Assembly (NCBI GenBank): GCA_021613335.1
Contig: JAJTWR010000231.1
Coordinates: forward strand, 1,497,501 to 1,561,500
DNA: 64,000 bases
Direction: 5' to 3'
From: Whitmania pigra
Lineage: Eukaryota; Annelida; Clitellata; Hirudinida; Haemopidae
In this document: positions 27,113-39,309 of the stretch, piece by piece
Layout: each line of letters opens with the position of its first letter
How positions within the stretch are numbered: position 1 is the stretch's first letter
Made by a program: the position numbers and the translations under genes
Notes under the pieces: model-generated
What the model saw: the letters and a program-made list of their open reading frames with translations, nothing else
Database searches by the model: none
What the model was told of the DNA's origin: nothing

Positions 27113-30100
27113 CTCTAACACATTTAAACCGGATCTTTCGTAATCTTCTGTACCTGTAAAGACATTTTCAAAATTCCCCTCTCCGAAATCTGCATGTTGG
27201 CTCATACAAGGCTAGCTCAGCTCTTTTTAATTTCCGTGAAGCCCTTTGAATTTTCGCGGACAGGAATTCTGTTCTGATGATGATCCAGTTTTTAGGCCTT
27301 CGCATGTAATTTGTTTTACATTTTAAGAAACTTCCGAAAATCAACCAATTTCTCAATAACGTTACTTAACTTTTTGATCGTTATGAAAGTTGTTAGTAAG
27401 CGTTATCGAAATGGGTTCGGGAACTCAGTCCCAGCTACACAGAGAAAGGACAAATAAAATTAAAAATTCTAGTTTATAATTGTCGATTAATAATTTGTTG
27501 CAGTTACATTCGCTCCCTGCGTCTTAACGCGTTCTTTTAATGTGCAAGATTTTCCGAAAATGAAAACCCACGCAAGATCGGATTCAACAATAAATTTGTT
27601 CGCCAATTCCAATCTGCACAGCTGCACTTCTGAAGAAAGTGTCCCAAAAGTAAAGTAAAAAGATGTCGGAGACCACCCAAGAAACGAAACCACTCCCATG
27701 TCGATTCGAAACCAAATGAAACACAAACAGTTCATTAGTGGATCAATCTGTATTTGTACAAACTTCATCTCTATAAAACCTGGAAAGAATTAGTAAGAGA
27801 TGGAAATTAAATGAACAAAAATTAATCCAATTTGTAGAAGCGTCCTTCTGAATGTCAAAAAACCATTGCAAGCGTATATAAGACCTCGTCACGACACCAA
27901 TCCTCGACATTAAAATTTGAACGACAACACCAAACTCCAAGTACGAATGTCGCATTTAGAATGATAAGGCAAGCGAGCAAGATATGCTCGTCAGTTAGAT
28001 AAACTTCTAAATTAAGTGGTCCCGCAGGGGTCATTTCGGACAAAACAAAACCAACCATCACACGAATGAACGACGAGTTGGAAATAACGAATATCAATTA
28101 GAAATCACCAGCTTTTTGCCTCAGAACTTGATGCAAGATCATAATAAGGCACATAATTGGGTGGTCACCAAGCTTCAATATCAACAACAAGAGACGATCT
28201 TAAAATACACACACAAAGGCCTTTTTTAAGTCTTTTCATAATCAAGGTTATGGTCTGCAGAGCAGAAAATCCATGGCAACATAACCTGACCAAAAAGACA
28301 CCATCATCATCGGCAACAAATCGCAGCAGCGGCAACTATTGATAACGAGCAACTGTAAAGTTCATCAAGGACCATTTAATCAAACAACCTGAGCAAAGTT
28401 AAAACTTCCAAACGTGCAATGTGCACGTGAAACAGAGATGGAATGTAAGAGGAATATGTTTACCACCATCACATGGTAAGAACGAACAAACTAATGCAGA
28501 ATCAAAACATAAGACGATTCAAAACTTGTTGACATCTCCAATCTAACTACATTCAAGCCCCATCGTCACGAATTTCAATCAAAACCAGAAGGAAAGGTTC
28601 CGTCACTTCACCCGTCGCAAATTGACATCGGGAACGTTCAATACGTCCGTGTTCGCCAACGTGCACACATGCACGGAACTTTCTTGAAAAATTCTTAAAT
28701 TTTAAGCTACAATTTGCCAGGAAATAGATTGTCAAGCTATTGGCTTAGGAAGCAAGTGACATTAAAGCCAAAACAGAGAGAAGGAGAAAGAATTCCAGGC
28801 TTAAAGTTTTAAGGGGAGAAGCTTTTAAATGACACAAGGTTAAGATGGACCTTAGTCTCAATCGATTAAGTGATCAAATTCTGTCAAAGTCAGAATATAA
28901 GAACAACCCAGCAAACAAAAAGATCATTGATATATACAGAGAGATAACCATTTTGCTGCAATCGAGCAACAGATATACACAAATATCATCATTTTATAAA
29001 CAAATCAAAGTCAACACAACCCGATATAATTCGAGAGTCTATGTTACAGCAGCGCGGAACTTCGGACGGAAACAATGGAAATGTCGTCGCCAACTTCACG
29101 GACTCGGAATCGTTTCGTGCAAACAAGAGCCATCGAGGAGCACCAAATGTATTGAAAACATGAAAATTAATGTGGTCGTGGTAAGCAATAAAAATGTTAA
29201 GTTTGAATGTCAACACTTTAGCCTCATGCAGCGATAAGAACCAATACGTTCACAAAACCCAAAGCTCCACAGTCATCAGCCAACAAAAGAACACAAGATA
29301 CCAGTGAATCTACTTCTGCAATGCACTAATTAAAGAGTTAATTAACAAAAGAATGAGAGAGAGTTCAAGAATGCAAAAGCTTCCAACAGACGTGTTCGAA
29401 GATGGCACGTTTGAATGCGGAGGCCAAAGGCACTTTCTTAATCGGTCGAGTAAGGCACGTAATATTGGTCCCGTGTTGTCATGAAAAAATCACACTCTCT
29501 TAAAGAGGATTCAAATGAAGGCAAAACCAGGTCAAAATGTTGATGTTTGATTGGTCATGGATTGTATGTAGGTCATGAAGACAAAAACAACAGGAAAGAA
29601 ATGAACAAAGTTAAACATTGGAAAGCCTATTGGTGACAAACAAAATGGAAACAACTATTTTTGCTCATGCTTTACAATTCAAATCAAATGACCAACAACT
29701 TGACCACATCAACCCAGCATTTAGTTCTAAATATAATACAACGTTCATTTCTGAATAAAAATATCTGATCACCCAACCAAAATTTAAATAAAAATGAGGT
29801 GATGCAAGACCACGTCCACATTACAATCCTCGGAGATAGCTTCGATGAGTAGAATTCCATCAACCCAGGACAGAAGAACCTCAGCAATCAACTTTAACAA
29901 TATTTTAAAACACTCACTCCGATACAAGCTACACAAATTATTGCTATATTTAGATACATGTTTTAGTGATATCGTAAAACAATGTCCATCATAAATACAT
30001 GCTACAAAATGTGCGATTCCAATCACTTATATATTGGAAATCACATCTTTTAACCCAAACAATTCATAACAGACTTCAAAAAATATTCTCAGCAAGAAAA

Positions 30101-30743
30101 ATCAGTAAATTGAAATTCATAAAAATCACATTTGAGAAACATAAACTTATATATAAGAATAAGTTCAAGTATTCCAGGGAATGGGCCAATTAAACAAAAG
30201 AATTTCCAATCAAAATTTATGAACCAATTCTGAGCCATCACAGCCAGTTGAGTTAAAAATTCAAAAGAATTATTAGATCACTAAACACAAAACATGGTCC
30301 CTTGGATTAAGAAAATATAATCTAATAATCAAAAGTTGTAACCAGGATTGAAACATTTTATCTTCGAAATAAAAAATAACTGCCGTTAAAAGCAGTAGCG
30401 GGAAATCCTTGAGCAAGTGAACGATGTTTTCAGCGGACGGGGGTACTGCCGTCCGTGCCTCCACCTGACGGATGCAACCGGGAGATACGGGACCTGAGCC
30501 GTCGGCCGTGCGGAGATCAGAAATCATTTTCTATGAAAAGATGAGCCGGTTCGTGACAAAAATAAAGCACGACCCGAGCAGCACAGACTTTTAAGGCACC
30601 TTCGGCAGCAGACGCAATCGACGAAACAATGAAAACTTACTCGATGTCCATATTGACATATAAATAAACATGTGAGCCAATTAACAACAAAACGAGATAA
30701 GAGCCTGATACAGCATGAACCACTTCTGAAGACTGCAATCCAT
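27113..30743. other. No recognised gene; probably includes the zinc-finger 3' UTR
   Basis: About 3.6 kb unusually free of microsatellites. Short frames on both strands (longest 130 codons, plus strand 28845-29237) match nothing known and lack splice-compatible partners. The stretch next to 30744 lies directly downstream of the zinc-finger stop codon and is likely transcribed as its 3' UTR. I could not fix a polyadenylation site. Confidence 0.4.
30420..30530 (-). other. GC-rich, hairpin-forming patch downstream of the zinc-finger gene
   Basis: GC-rich island in AT-rich DNA. It contains GGACGG and CCGTCC separated by 8 bases (30435-30454), able to form a perfect 6-bp stem, with further GACGG/CCGTC matches around it. 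If this is 3' UTR it could be a structured RNA element. Confidence 0.3.
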
Positions 30744-32711
30744 TCATTCGCTGGAAGCATTTTCTGCGACCTCCACTCCTTCGAAGGACCTATTGTCGGC
30801 TCCGACGTCGGCCAAAGTCGGCACTAGCAGCGGACCTCCCATGACAAAGGAATTTATCTGGTTTATTTGTCTCAACTGTTGCCTCATCTGCTGCTGGGCT
30901 TGGGGAAGAGGCTTGCCATGGCTTTGGTGCATGTGAGTTTTGAGGGTCTCCCTTCGGGTGTAGGAACAAGAGCAGTCTGGGCAAATGAATGGTCTCTCTC
31001 CGGTGTGCTGTCTCTTGTGACGTTCCATGTTGCCTTTTTGAGAAAAGGTCTTACCGCAGTGAAGGCAGGGCGTTCTTCGATGAGCAACTTTGCAGTGGTC
31101 CTCGAAGGCGGCTCCGCCGACCACCTGAGAATCGCACCGATCGCACTTGTACTTTCGAGATCTCGTGGAATGCTGGGAGGCAGAGTCGGAGTTGTCCTCG
31201 CCCGAACGAGAGAGCACGAGTCTTTCCACGCTCGACTTATCCTCTTCCTCCTCTTCTGAATTCTGGTCAGAACGACCTCCCTGCGGCGTTCTTTCGCCCA
31301 AAAACTCTTTGTCCTGGTAGAAGGAATTCTGATTGGCCTCAAAGAAATGACCTTTTGTTCTCGAACTATGGCTGAGATCCAAACCGCAATCAACGTCATC
31401 CATTTCCATTTTGATAGAACCGTCGAGGGATATGCTCTCGTTATTCTTCATCTGCAGGGTGGCCTCGAGGATTGAATACTTGGTCGTCAGTGGCGAGTTT
31501 CTCAGCGAGGAAGGCGAAAAGGAGGTAGCTTGAAGGATCCCCTTGCATTTTGGCAAGTGTTTCTTAAGAGCATCTCTGCGCGTAAAGCTGGCGTCGCAGG
31601 CCGAGCACGGAAACGGCTTGCTTCCTGAATGTTTCTGGTACAAGTGCTTGTCCCTGTTTGCACGTTGAGGGAATGTAGAATGGCAAAATTTGCAAATGTA
31701 CAGCTTATGGGCAGCATAACAATGATCCTCGAGATGAGTTAAAGACTCGAATCCATCCTTACACGTCGGACATTCAAATGCAAGCGAGCGCCGACCACAG
31801 TCCTCCGGACTGCTCAAGTCTTCGCTGGGCTCCCCTCTGTCAGACATGTCTGCATCCGCAAAATCATTGTGATTGCGCTGATTCAAGTCATTATTGTTTT
31901 CATTTATCATCAAATCCTCCTTGTAAGTATCCTGTGAATTGACATCTTCCTCAAAATTATTCCAACCAGAAACTGCCTCAGGAGCTCCTTCGACATTGTT
32001 TTCCTCCACCATACCCTTTCTTGGTTTCACCTGTTTTCTCCTACTTGTAGACGAAGCTTTCAAGTTGAAGACGCTGTTGGACTCGGCATTATCGGGCTTT
32101 ATGTCATGTATGTTCTGCCTGTGGGTTGCACAATCTATCTCGGACTCAAAACCGATGCTGCAGATATCACAAAAGTGGGTGATGGAAGATGAGTGCACAT
32201 CTCGAAAATGTTTCTCCAGCTCTTTGTAAGTGATGAACTTTTCCAGGCACATGCTGCAGCCAAACTGAACTTCGGATGCCTTGTTTGGGGTTGAACTGTT
32301 CATTGGGGACAGACGATTGTTGTTCAAGTTCTGTCGAGCAACTTCCTTGAAAGACATGGACAGCTTTCCCGCGTACGGTCTGGAATTTTGAACACGAACA
32401 TCTTTGTGAGAGACGTTGAGATAATTTTTTGAACCAGCAACTTGTTCCCTTGACAGGATGATGATTTTATTCTTGTTGTTCACTTGGGACACAATGTAAG
32501 GTGATTCAAATCTTGAAGAATTAGCCTCATCATTCATCTCCTCATGGAACTTTGCAATAATTTCGTCTGTATTACCTCCGGGGAGAGCCACCGTCACACA
32601 AATTATGCCATCAATAGTACATTTATACCCAAAATTTTCAACACAAGCCTGGAGTATCAGCTCCCGGAGAGTCGATTGAAATCTTTCTTTCTTCTGAAAA
32701 TCTAGAACCAT
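30744..32711 (-). CDS. C2H2 zinc-finger protein, 655 residues, single coding exon
   Basis: Probable nuclear DNA-binding regulator. Start ATG at 32709-32711, with an in-frame TGA two codons upstream (TGA AAG ATG), stop at 30744. Eight fingers by their Cys/His spacing: 152-173, 181-202, 314-335, 340-361, 369-389 (last ligand Cys, C2HC), 523-544, 549-569 and 577-598. Only fingers 7 and 8 are joined by the classic HTGERPF linker. Between them are acidic and Ser-rich spacers (SEEEEEDKSS near 485-494) and a GLDLSHS motif at 443-449 resembling the CtBP co-repressor site. The C-terminus has a Gln-rich stretch (QAQQQMRQQLRQINQ). Fingers 3-5 and 6-8 look like copies of one three-finger block. The N-terminal 145 residues match no domain I know; BTB and KRAB are absent. 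Target genes unknown. Confidence 0.9.
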   Translation of the reverse strand: MVLDFQKKERFQSTLRELILQACVENFGYKCTIDGIICVTVALPGGNTDEIIAKFHEEMNDEANSSRFESPYIVSQVNNKNKIIILSREQVAGSKNYLNVSHKDVRVQNSRPYAGKLSMSFKEVARQNLNNNRLSPMNSSTPNKASEVQFGCSMCLEKFITYKELEKHFRDVHSSSITHFCDICSIGFESEIDCATHRQNIHDIKPDNAESNSVFNLKASSTSRRKQVKPRKGMVEENNVEGAPEAVSGWNNFEEDVNSQDTYKEDLMINENNNDLNQRNHNDFADADMSDRGEPSEDLSSPEDCGRRSLAFECPTCKDGFESLTHLEDHCYAAHKLYICKFCHSTFPQRANRDKHLYQKHSGSKPFPCSACDASFTRRDALKKHLPKCKGILQATSFSPSSLRNSPLTTKYSILEATLQMKNNESISLDGSIKMEMDDVDCGLDLSHSSRTKGHFFEANQNSFYQDKEFLGERTPQGGRSDQNSEEEEEDKSSVERLVLSRSGEDNSDSASQHSTRSRKYKCDRCDSQVVGGAAFEDHCKVAHRRTPCLHCGKTFSQKGNMERHKRQHTGERPFICPDCSCSYTRRETLKTHMHQSHGKPLPQAQQQMRQQLRQINQINSFVMGGPLLVPTLADVGADNRSFEGVEVAENASSE

Positions 32712-35269
32712 CTTTCAGAATCAAGTGTTTTAATGAGCAGTTCTGAATTATAGATTTCTGTTGTCAAAATTATTGCATGAACCACTGCTTTGGAATAACA
32801 ATTAATCCATCTTTACTAAAAACAATATCTCAACTTCTCTTCTTAGTTTCCAAATTTTTCTAAAAAATCCTTCAAATACTGAAACTGCAATGAAAAAAAT
32901 AGTTTACTCTTTTTAAATTCTTAATGCTTCATCAAATATAACCATAAGTTTCATTAAAGTAATGCCATCAGATGGATGGGTATGTTATAATTAAAAGCAT
33001 CAATATGTTTGCCTACATATTTGAAGAACAATGAACAAAATTTCCAAAAAAATCCAATCAAATTCCGAGTACAAAATCCAAAAAACGCCTAAACATATCC
33101 AGCACATGAATGATCAAGCAAAAAGAAAGCTGCCCTTCTCTCCTTAAAAACAGTCCAACGCCCATCAAGCCAGCTATAACATAAACAAACCAACTCCAGC
33201 GTTGAAACATAGACCAGAAGCAGTTACAGATAAAATACGCCGCACAATTTTACTCCGAATTAATGGCAAGTAAAATAAAGCAAAAGTGTAGTAAGTTTGC
33301 TAACGATTATGGAACCGTACGTTATGGAAGCCGTTGGTTGGCGTGCTACAAAAGTAATCATCGACGACGGCTTAATTTTCCAAGCGATATCTAAAACACT
33401 CGCAGATATAATATAAACTTTGATCGCTAAAGCCAGCTCTACCAGAAACTTTGAAATCCTAGCCTACGCCCTACGACTCGTAACAGGATATGTCATGGCA
33501 GACTGCCTCTAGGCTTTCCATCTCTCCACGTCACTTCAGGCTTTAATACCGCGATGTTGGAAATGTTTGAAAATTGTTCGACAAATAAAATATGTTACGG
33601 GTTATAAAAAATCAATTCCAGTCTTAAATTAAAATCGAGCAAATCAACGAACTCCGTCCTAGGCGGAACTTTAGTCCTGAAAACTCGGAAATCGAGCTCA
33701 CCTTGCTTGGATATTGTCGCAGGCCAACGCACGGAAAACTCCTCTCAGCGATCAAAAGCGATAGGTACGGAATGCTGAGAGAATTTGAAAGAAAAATAAA
33801 TCATATTTTCAATTTTGTTATCATTATTCAAAAAAATTGTGAATATATAAATTTTCTGGATGAGATTTATTGCTTCATCGTGAATTTGACAAAGCGTTTA
33901 AAATATGTTGAAAGCACTTTTACAAAATAAAATAAAAAGCAACGACAAAATTCTTTTGCTGTTTTTTGAGTAATTAGCAGTAGATTATTAAAATTGAAAT
34001 AGCCCGGTTAACTTGCACGGAGACAATTTCAATATTGGAGCTATTTTTGGAGATTCATTCCTGGAATATCACCTTGATTAGAAAAAAAAAGATTAAATTT
34101 TTGCTTTGATAACATAACTTTTATTACTTTTAATTTACATTGTACCAAGTGAAAAATGCTATTAATGAAATATCATGGTGGAGCAGCTGACTTTTCCATT
34201 GTTTTGCTTGGATTAAAGCATGGGATGGAGCATTTCTAACAACTAATTTACCAACAATCGAATGCCAGCCACTTCACATAAATGCTTCTTTGCCTTTCAG
34301 AGGGAGGAGACTTAGCCAGGGCATACACTTCAAAGGGGGCCTTGAGAACTGAATCATTACTTTTTTGCTTTTCCATTGCCAAAATTGACAATGTCAGATC
34401 TTCCTAGACATATGTTGAAAACTATGACTTTAACAGAGTAAAATCGGTGGCTTGTAAGACAAGGTCGGCGACAAAACACACGGGGCTAAGCCAGTAGCAG
34501 ATAAACATAAGAATTGGATATAATCTTTCTTTTCTTTATTTTATTCAAAAATATTAACTAAAATGCTCAGGGACCATGGCCACCATCAGAAATTCCGAGT
34601 TCTTATGACAATTGGTAAATTTTGGAAAAAAAAAAACAGGTCACGACTGTAACATTTTTTCATTGGGAGTTTAAAAAAATTGCGGGTTATACGGACACTT
34701 TCCTAATTCTGGGCAACCCAGATAAAAGCCAAAAAACCACAACCACCTCATCTTGTAAAAATTACCAGACTTGATAGCCAAAAAAAGATGCACAAATATT
34801 AATTAGTGCTCCTGTCTTTTCAGTTATGCTATCAAACAACAACTAAACATTAATTAGATTCTCAAATTAGTAAAAGTTACTTATGAATTGCAATTTATTA
34901 TGATTAAATGCAAAGATGAGCTAAATCGCAGAAGTCGAAAAGAGTGAGTGACCGAACTACAAAGTGATCCTCTTCCTGGTCCTGCATTTTTTTTAGAGCA
35001 AGTGAAGCCCTTTTCTATTTTTAAAGTCTAGAACAATTTTTCTCCTAAATGGATGTTTACACAGAACAATGTGTTTTCTTGAAATGGTCAAGATCACTTT
35101 CGGATTGAGTTCTTCTTATGGTTAAAATTGTCTTGATACTTGAAGAAATTTTTTGATGGTTCAGCCAAATATTTTCCACTTAAGCCTCTCACTTCAGGAG
35201 CACATTTTCAGGAGCTTTGAGCTTTTTAATTTCTTCCAGCAAGTGAACTGCTACATCACTTTCCTCACT
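32712..35269. other. Upstream region of the zinc-finger gene; no other gene seen
   Basis: The zinc-finger promoter and any 5' non-coding exon should lie here on the minus strand. The 33290-33720 stretch is less AT-rich and the best place for a promoter, but no TATA box or clear donor was fixed. Nothing coding beyond that. Confidence 0.4.
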
Positions 35270-36810
35270 TTTGAAGAATAAGAATAAGGATTCAATACAT
35301 TCTCACATTGCTGCCTCTGTTCCTCCAAGTCTGCATTTGAGTCGCTTCCACAAGATGCCGCAATTGCCTGTGTCTCTTTGTCCCCAGATGCTGCAAGGTT
35401 GTCAGCACTCACAATCTCTTTCTACTAGACATTTTCTGATTCTGAATTTTCAAATTGGAAAGATGATGCTATTCTTGCTTGGGCAACAAAGGGAATGTGT
35501 TTGCAAATGGTGTTGTGCAAACCCCTGACCTGGTAACTGCATGCTAACATATATATGAACATATATTGAGCATTCAATGCTCATCAGTGGACATGAGGTA
35601 AGCCCCAAAATCTGATGTTCTGATGTCATAGTTTGTCTTTTGCAAAAACTTGTAAAAATAGAATTGGTGCTTACATTTCTAATTTCCATGTGTTTTATAG
35701 ACTTCAGCTTTGAGGGAAATCCCACCTTTTATTATGGAAAGATTTTTCCTCCATTCCTGATCAAAATGCCTTTCAGACACTAGTCGATTGGCCACTGGTC
35801 CCATAACACATCTCATAGCATTATAATAAACCTCAGTGTCATCTATCATGAGAATTACTCTATCAAAACTCCCTATGATATCTTTGCAGATATTAAGAAA
35901 TGCAGTCATTGATATTTCATTAACCCTGTTGCTGTAGCACAATGTACCTGGAAAACCCTCTCCATACTCATCCACTTCCATGAGCAATTAGTTAGCTGTA
36001 AATTATATCTGTTCCAAGAATAGAATCTAAGGCAACTACTCTAAAAGGAACTCAGAACTTTTTTAGAACAATTGCTTAAGGTTTGCTGATCAGAACAAAT
36101 ATGAAGTCATCTTTGCTGAGACTACTGGTGGTGCTCTTATCACCTTAAAACTTAACAAAACAAACTATATCCTTATCACTGCTATGAAACTGGTCTCTTG
36201 ACAAATTGAAGCCTATGGTAATGTTACTGAGGTCTCTCACTGAGACAAGGTGCAAACAGGAATCATTTTCACTGGAGCTGGACATCTGCATGTTGTCTAA
36301 TATATCACTAAATGGAACTCCATCAGCAATATATCTTGCCAGTGTTTGCCTCTCTTCCGACCTCAAAGTTAGATGAGCCAGCTGAGCAGTGTGTCCAGTA
36401 TGAACTGGACAATATCTGACTATAACAAAACATAAAACAACAAATGTTAAAAGTAAAAAATAGTTAAATTAAAAGTTAAAAGTTAAAGTTAAATGAACAT
36501 TTTTACAATATAAAAATACAATTGTCATATACATAAATAATTTAAAAAAATGAAAATACTTGTTTTCAGTAACTATTTTGTTTTTCTGATGACTTAATTA
36601 CCTGATGAGTCTATCTTCATATTGATGAAAAATGCACAAGTCTTTCTTATTTTGTAGGACTCTTGTACTTTTAGGTTCCTAACAGTCCTGTATTTTGCCA
36701 AAAAAAACTTCCACTGTAGTGACAGGCATAATATTGAAATTTCCCTTTGTATATTTGACAAATTTACACATTGATTTATTTTCTTCTTTTTTCCAAAACA
36801 CAAAGGCTAA
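35270..36810 (-). mobile_element. MULE-type transposase relic with SWIM zinc finger
   Basis: Four minus-strand blocks in order. Near 36803-36600, VRNLKVQESYKIRKTCAFF fits the N-terminal DNA-binding part. Near 36420-36150, CPVHTGHTAQLAHLTLRSEE, then RQTLARYIADGVPFSDILDN. At 35987-35690, DEYGEGFPGTLCYSNRVNEI, VILMIDDTEVYYNAMRCV and FDQEWRKNLSIIK hold the MULE catalytic region (MTDD.E..YNAW and the H..W motif). Near 35520, TICKHIPFVAQ is the end of a SWIM finger. Frames are broken between blocks and a catalytic stretch is missing. I did not find the terminal repeats. Similar host genes exist, but the breaks argue for a dead transposon. Confidence 0.75.
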
Positions 36811-37049
36811 ATAGATTTATAGTTTGGACTCACACATTTTAATGAGATGCTCAGACAAAACAAATTAAGCCTTAAATATTATTAAATATTTGATAACAAA
36901 TTATGACCCGCAGTAATCAAGGAAAACAGAACAACAAACGCAACTAATTTATTTGTCAAAAAATAACTAGCACATGATGATCAACTGATGCACAGCTGTG
37001 GTGATCGTATGTGGTCTATTACATTCTTCAAACAGTAATCTTTGAACTC

Positions 37050-37800
37050 CTTCGATGTGAATTGTGTTCTTTTGACTGAAACGAGCACCTTGGGGTATCC
37101 GGGCCTCTCACTGAACGCATCACAGGTACGAAAGACGAATAACAGCTGATCATGCCTATGAACGACTTCAGCTGCTTTGGGTCCTTAAGCGTTGGCATCT
37201 CAACAATCGCTTTAATTTTTTCAGGGTCTGGTCGAGCCATCTCTTGAAACTACATGCCACAAGCAGTTGATTTCTGGTTTTGCGAATGAACACTTTTCCA
37301 TCCTGGAAATCCACAATCAGTGATTCGTGCAAGCAAAGCCTGGACATTGTTGTTCTAGATCCAGTCACTACGACATTATCTAAATATGCTGCACAACCCT
37401 CAAGTCCTGTGATCATCCGATCCATGGCTTCTTGGAAGATACCAGGTGCGCATTTGATTCCGAAGGGCAGTCTCTGGTGCTGGAACAGGCCCTTATGAGT
37501 GTTGATTGTAACCGGTTCCTTCGAGTCTTCTTCTACTTCCATCTGCTGATGTGCATCACCAAAGTCTATATGGGTGAACCATGCGCCTTGGTTCAGACGG
37601 GTGTCGGCAGAGGATGACGGTGCATCTCATTGAGTCCTGTCTTGAAATCAGCACAGATCCTTACTGATCCGTTCTTCTTTGCAACTATTAAAATCGGTGA
37701 ACCCAGTTAGTGTAGTCAACCTTCTTCAGAATTCCTTGTAACACCAGACGTTCCAGCTCTACATTCATCCTTGGCAATTGCCGCACGGGGCGGACCGTCC
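37050..37800 (-). mobile_element. Ty3/gypsy LTR retrotransposon reverse transcriptase relic
   Basis: Minus-strand pieces in several frames: LPRMNVELERLVLQGILKKV, VRICADFKTGLN, GAWFTHIDFGDAHQQMEVEE, GLFQHQRLPFGIKCAPGIFQ, GCAAYLDNVVVTG, and RPDPEKIKAIVEMPTLKDP with LKSFIGMISCYSSFVP. These are the ordered RT blocks of Ty3/gypsy elements (D..LN, DL..AY.Q, LPFGL..AP..FQ, YLDD, G...P.K..AI). Two in-frame stops and frameshifts break it, and the YLDD motif reads YLDN. No LTRs, gag or integrase seen nearby. Confidence 0.82.
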
Positions 37801-38705
37801 CTGCCGCCCCTCTCTTGGAACGCTTGCGCGGTGGCTGATCCAGTTATGGATGTATCTTCCTAAAATGCTTACGCAGTGAGAAATATAAAACGGATAACGT
37901 GTAAGCAAATTGTCAATTACATTGTACATTGTCAATGACGGACAAAATCAATACGCACGTCAAAATTAGGTTATGAGAATTAATAAAATGTGCACCAAAT
38001 GTTAAAGTTTGAATTTTTGAATATTGTAAGGTTATATACATACATGTGTGCATGGGTCCGTGGCCGCTGTGTCTAGACACCCGAACTTTTTAGTCGGTGG
38101 CCATGGCTGAGTTTCAGAAAGTGTTAACAAGTGCATATATCTCTGTATGTTACGTCAAAATATAATACATGTAATTTAAAAGCAAAACAATAGTGGTAAT
38201 GGTAAGGACTATAATCAAATAAGTAAATAAATAAGGCAATGGCTGTTCGTTAGACGTTCATCGTTGATATGTTGCTTATAAGCTTAATATTACAGAGTAG
38301 GAGGCCCGGCAACTATTTTGACCCGCTTGGATTTTAAAACATTTATTTTGCTTTTCTAATACCAAATTGAAATAAGATGAGGCCCCTGGCCGCCGTGCAT
38401 AGGGATCCGAAATTTTTGTCGTGACCCTGGTAATATACGTGCAACTTTCTCTCAATTTCGATTCACTTGATTTTTTTGATACCTCTCATTCAAAATGTCG
38501 GCTTCAGTAGAATTCTATAATTTAAGTGTCTTGAAAATGTAAATGAATGCTAACAGAAAGGCACCTCCTGACTTAAATTTGTTTTTCAATCAAAACCAGT
38601 TAAAGTTAATTAAAACCGTTGCAGCTTTTCAATATCTTACTATAACTACAATTTTCAAGAAATTTATTGATTTTAACATTTTAACAGTTAAAAATTGAAA
38701 CTTAT
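37801..38705. other. No gene; two related 47-bp segments
   Basis: Segments at 38055-38101 and 38381-38427 share a GTGGCCGC/CTGGCCGC core, then ACCCGAACTTTTT/ATCCGAAATTTTT and GTCG. A third, weaker match lies near 34568. They look like parts of an old interspersed repeat of unknown type. The rest is AT-rich and empty. Confidence 0.4.
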
Positions 38706-38925
38706 ACTGTAGAACCCACCCGACCTCGTTTAACTCGCCAACCCTATTAAGTCGACGATTTTGAAGTAGGACCGCCAAAATCTCAGTCTTATCATTTTCT
38801 CATCGGTTATGTCGATTCATTTATGACACCGAATCCAATTCACTCTTAACGATTTTGTCTGAGGGATAATACTCTATAGCTATTCTGTTTTTTTTTCGTT
38901 CTAAAAATGTCTGGAAGTAGAGTTT
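38706..38925. mobile_element. pogo/Tigger-like nonautonomous element, copy B (fragment)
   Basis: Starts CTGTAGAACCC, then CTCGTTTAACTCGCCAACC, the same end as copy A at 4936. Shared inner blocks in the same order are TTTTGAAGTxGxACCGCCAAA, TCATCGGTTATGTCGATT, CCGAAxCCAATTCACTC and CTAAAAATGTCTG. The right end is not found; a run of G follows near 38944. No coding capacity. Confidence 0.55.
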
Positions 38926-39309
38926 CTTTCAAACATGTTTCGGGCGGGGGGGGGGGGCGAGGCAAAGGCGTAGCCAGATGAGGAGCAGAGGGAGAGGCCA
39001 CTTTCCCTACGATCATTTTACAAAAAATGGAGTACAAATTGATTTACTAATTGAATTTTCTTACAAAATTCCGTTTATTTAATGATAGAACTGTCTTATC
39101 TGATCTTTTAACAAAAGAAAGAAAAGAAATAGGATGGTCCTAAAATGCCTTATCATAGACGCCGTTTTGTATTTGAGAAAACAGATATTGGCACTCCGTG
39201 GTCATCGCGAAAATCATGATTTGGATTTGCCAAGAAATAAATAAAGGCAAGTCATTGGAACTTATTAAAATGTTGGCTAAAAATAATCTAATGTAACTTG
39301 AATCCCTCT

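Noticed and set aside
28845..29237. 130-codon plus-strand frame as a new gene
   Set aside because: No recognisable domain, no splice partner, ordinary composition. It lies in a stretch where frames of this size occur on both strands.
30867..31399. Plus-strand frames of 128-130 codons inside the zinc-finger gene
   Set aside because: Antisense shadows of the minus-strand zinc-finger coding region, which has clear finger motifs.
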